From contig QHME01000002.1 in the NCBI GenBank assembly GCA_003258735.1, positions 1 through 64,000 on the forward strand: a DNA stretch of 64,000 nucleotides, given 5' to 3'. This document shows positions 62,341-64,000 of the stretch, in pieces; position 1 is the stretch's first letter, and the number at the start of each line of letters is the position of its first letter. The DNA is from Candidatus Melainabacteria bacterium (GTDB lineage Bacteria; Cyanobacteriota; Vampirovibrionia; Gastranaerophilales; Gastranaerophilaceae). Below the pieces are notes generated by a model. The model saw only the letters and a list, made by a program, of their open reading frames with translations. It was not told the DNA's origin and made no database searches. A program made the translations under genes and the position numbers.

Positions 62341-62376
62341 ATTATAATATTCTTATAAAAACGAGAGGATTTCAAC

Positions 62377-62976
62377 ATGGGTTGTTTAAAAAACGTAACA
62401 CGCGCATTGTTCTTAACAGTAGTTATAGTCGGCTTTATGGCTTTTGGTGGACAAGATTTTATCAAAAATCAGTTTAATAATTTTATGAATCCTAGCCACG
62501 ATGTTGTACTTGAAAGAGCTCAAAAAATCGGTGATTTTTCTAAAGTTAATAAAGAATTTGAAATAGAAAAAGCTGCAGGTATTTTAGGCTACAATGCAGT
62601 GCTTGCAGAACATAAAGCAACCGGTCAAAAAATGGTTGTTGTTGATTCTGGCAAGAAAGTTATTCTATCAGCAGAAGATATCAAATCTCCGGATGCCGAG
62701 AGCCGAATTTTAGCTGCTATTAACAAAATCAAATACCAATCAGCAGCCGTTGAAGAATTTCATGTTATAGAACAAGGTACAATGAAATCTTATGGCAAAG
62801 AAGTACCTTATGTAAAATTCCGTGCAAAGCTGAAAAAACTTCCTATTGGAGAAATTTCAGGGATTATTTCAGTTGTCAAAGATGAACATGGTAATGACAA
62901 AGTTTTGGTTTCCGCAAACGAGAAAAATAAATATTCACAACTTATTTCAAACGAATTTTTCAAAGAAATTAAGTAG
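62377..62976 (+). CDS. Hypothetical membrane-anchored protein (199 aa)
   Basis: N-terminal helix (RALFLTVVIVGFMAFGG) and a soluble, Lys-rich domain of 170 residues with IEKAAGILGYNAVLAEHKATGQKMVVVDSG, then VPYVKFRAKLKKLPIGEISGIISVV. RBS AGAGGA. Exported or anchored in the membrane. Divergent from mutS. No family recognised. Confidence 0.7.
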   Translation: MGCLKNVTRALFLTVVIVGFMAFGGQDFIKNQFNNFMNPSHDVVLERAQKIGDFSKVNKEFEIEKAAGILGYNAVLAEHKATGQKMVVVDSGKKVILSAEDIKSPDAESRILAAINKIKYQSAAVEEFHVIEQGTMKSYGKEVPYVKFRAKLKKLPIGEISGIISVVKDEHGNDKVLVSANEKNKYSQLISNEFFKEIK

Positions 62977-63026
62977 GGGGCACCTCTCCTAGGGGGAGGT
63001 GGCAAGGGAACATATACATTTGTACT

Positions 63027-64000
63027 TTACTGCACCCTCATACCTGTAGCCATATCAAACTTGTACATTTCAGATGATTTTATAGAAATACCTAATTTCT
63101 TACCGATTTGAACATCCGCATCAAGCCTTGCAGAACATTTACGATTACCTATGTTGAAATAAGCAATTTTCTCACTACCAAGCATTTCTGAAATTTCAAC
63201 ATCCACTGTCAATTTTATATCACCATCAGACCTAGTCATTTTTTCAGGTCGAATTCCATATAAAACATTTTCATCAAGTCCGATATCTTTACCTTCAATA
63301 AAATTCATCTGCGGAGAACCTACAAACCCTGCAACAAAAGTATTTGTCGGATTATTGTAAATTTCATCAGGAGATGCAACCTGCTGAATATCACCATTGT
63401 TCAGCACTACTATTCTATCCCCCATTGTCAAAGCCTCAGTTTGGTCATGAGTTACATAAATAAATGTTGTTTGAAGTTTTTCATGTAGTTTTTTAATCTC
63501 AGAACGCATTTGAACTCTCAATTTAGCATCCAAATTTGACAAAGGTTCATCCATCAAAAATACCTTTGGATTACGCACAATAGCACGTCCTAGCGCTACA
63601 CGCTGTCTTTGTCCGCCTGACAATTGTTTAGGTTTTCGGTCTAAATATTCTCCAAGGTTAAGAATTTCGGCAGCTTCTTGAACCTTTTTTTCAATCGTTG
63701 CTTTGTCAACTTTACGCATTTTTAATCCAAACGCGATATTTTCTCGAACTGTCATATGTGGATAAAGCGCATAACTTTGAAAAACAAATGCAATATCTCT
63801 ATCTTTTGGCGGAACATTGTTGACTTTTTTATCACCAATATAGATTTCGCCTGACGAAATATCCTCTAATCCAGAAATCATACGCAAAAGAGTTGATTTT
63901 CCACATCCTGATGCACCAACAAGTACAACAAACTCTTTATCCTTGATTTCAAGACTAACATCATTGATTACAGTTTTTGAATTGTCATAAGTTTTTCTTA
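63027..64000 (-). CDS. ABC transporter ATP-binding protein, MalK/UgpC type, partial
   Basis: The 5' end is cut at the right edge: reading continues in frame from 63887 to 64000 and includes Walker A GASGCGKST. Also seen are the Q-loop VFQSYALYPHMTV, signature LSGGQRQRVALGRAI, Walker B VFLMDEPLSNLDAKLR, H-loop VTHDQTEAL and a C-terminal TOBE region (GIRPEKM). This type energises sugar or glycerol-phosphate import. The solute-binding protein at 15050 is of matching type but far away. Confidence 0.92.
   Translation of the reverse strand, partial: RKTYDNSKTVINDVSLEIKDKEFVVLVGASGCGKSTLLRMISGLEDISSGEIYIGDKKVNNVPPKDRDIAFVFQSYALYPHMTVRENIAFGLKMRKVDKATIEKKVQEAAEILNLGEYLDRKPKQLSGGQRQRVALGRAIVRNPKVFLMDEPLSNLDAKLRVQMRSEIKKLHEKLQTTFIYVTHDQTEALTMGDRIVVLNNGDIQQVASPDEIYNNPTNTFVAGFVGSPQMNFIEGKDIGLDENVLYGIRPEKMTRSDGDIKLTVDVEISEMLGSEKIAYFNIGNRKCSARLDADVQIGKKLGISIKSSEMYKFDMATGMRVQ

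Overview
The window is AT-rich bacterial chromosome (translation table 11) with densely packed genes on both strands. There is no phage, transposase, rRNA or CRISPR array. It most resembles a gut-type non-photosynthetic cyanobacterium (Vampirovibrionia/'Melainabacteria', order Gastranaerophilales). That is an inference from several signs: many pseudopilin-like proteins sharing a GFTLAEVLITLGIIGVVAA N-terminus, small proteins with N-terminal VAFTG/VNFRA/KFTSR motifs, a secreted protein beginning MGLAASQAR, and a RecG with a long N-terminal extension as in cyanobacteria. No 16S gene is present to confirm it.

Layout. 1-2.6 kb: His/Met-rich secreted protein (cut by the edge), a pilin-like gene with a divergent HTH gene, and tRNA-Leu(CAG) surrounded by partial copies of itself. 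3-6.6 kb: ion and phosphate transport (OadG-like subunit, NhaD/ArsB-like carrier, an unlisted 46-residue membrane protein, Na/Pi symporter with PhoU domain). 6.7-13.6 kb: lineage-specific proteins, Lrp regulator plus aminotransferase, a 697-residue MGLAASQAR protein. 13.8-19.6 kb: RarA, solute-binding protein, zinc dehydrogenase, OppF-type ATPase, SmpB. 19.7-25.4 kb: a five-gene teichoic-acid-like operon (cytidylyltransferase, SDR, ribulose-phosphate epimerase, TagF-like transferase, HAD-like protein). 27.1-33 kb: a signalling operon (GAF/HD-GYP, TPR, two LuxR-type response regulators, pentapeptide protein, DapB). 33.6-40.5 kb: ClpP, RecG, RuvB and two pilin/XRE cassettes. 40.7-47.6 kb: a giant zinc-ribbon/cyclase-like/NTPase-like protein, glycogen synthase, and a CheY-like protein coupled to a degenerate PilB-like ATPase. 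48-54.3 kb: secreted PLD nuclease-like protein, YdjC deacetylase, GT2, a fourth pilin/XRE cassette, probable RpoZ, purine nucleoside phosphorylase. 55-64 kb: membrane pyrophosphatase, PRPP synthetase, MutS and a MalK-type ATPase cut by the edge.

Three patterns cross gene boundaries. (1) All four pseudopilin-like genes are divergently paired with a small HTH regulator gene, each with its own, different, palindromic or repeated motif in the shared intergenic gap: a repeated modular cassette and the best candidate for an undescribed system. (2) At least nine genes have a -10 box exactly six bases before the start codon and no Shine-Dalgarno sequence, several with an extended TGn -10, implying leaderless mRNAs; this corrects several starts. 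(3) A family of mosaic, palindromic intergenic repeats occurs seven times, with nested insertions.
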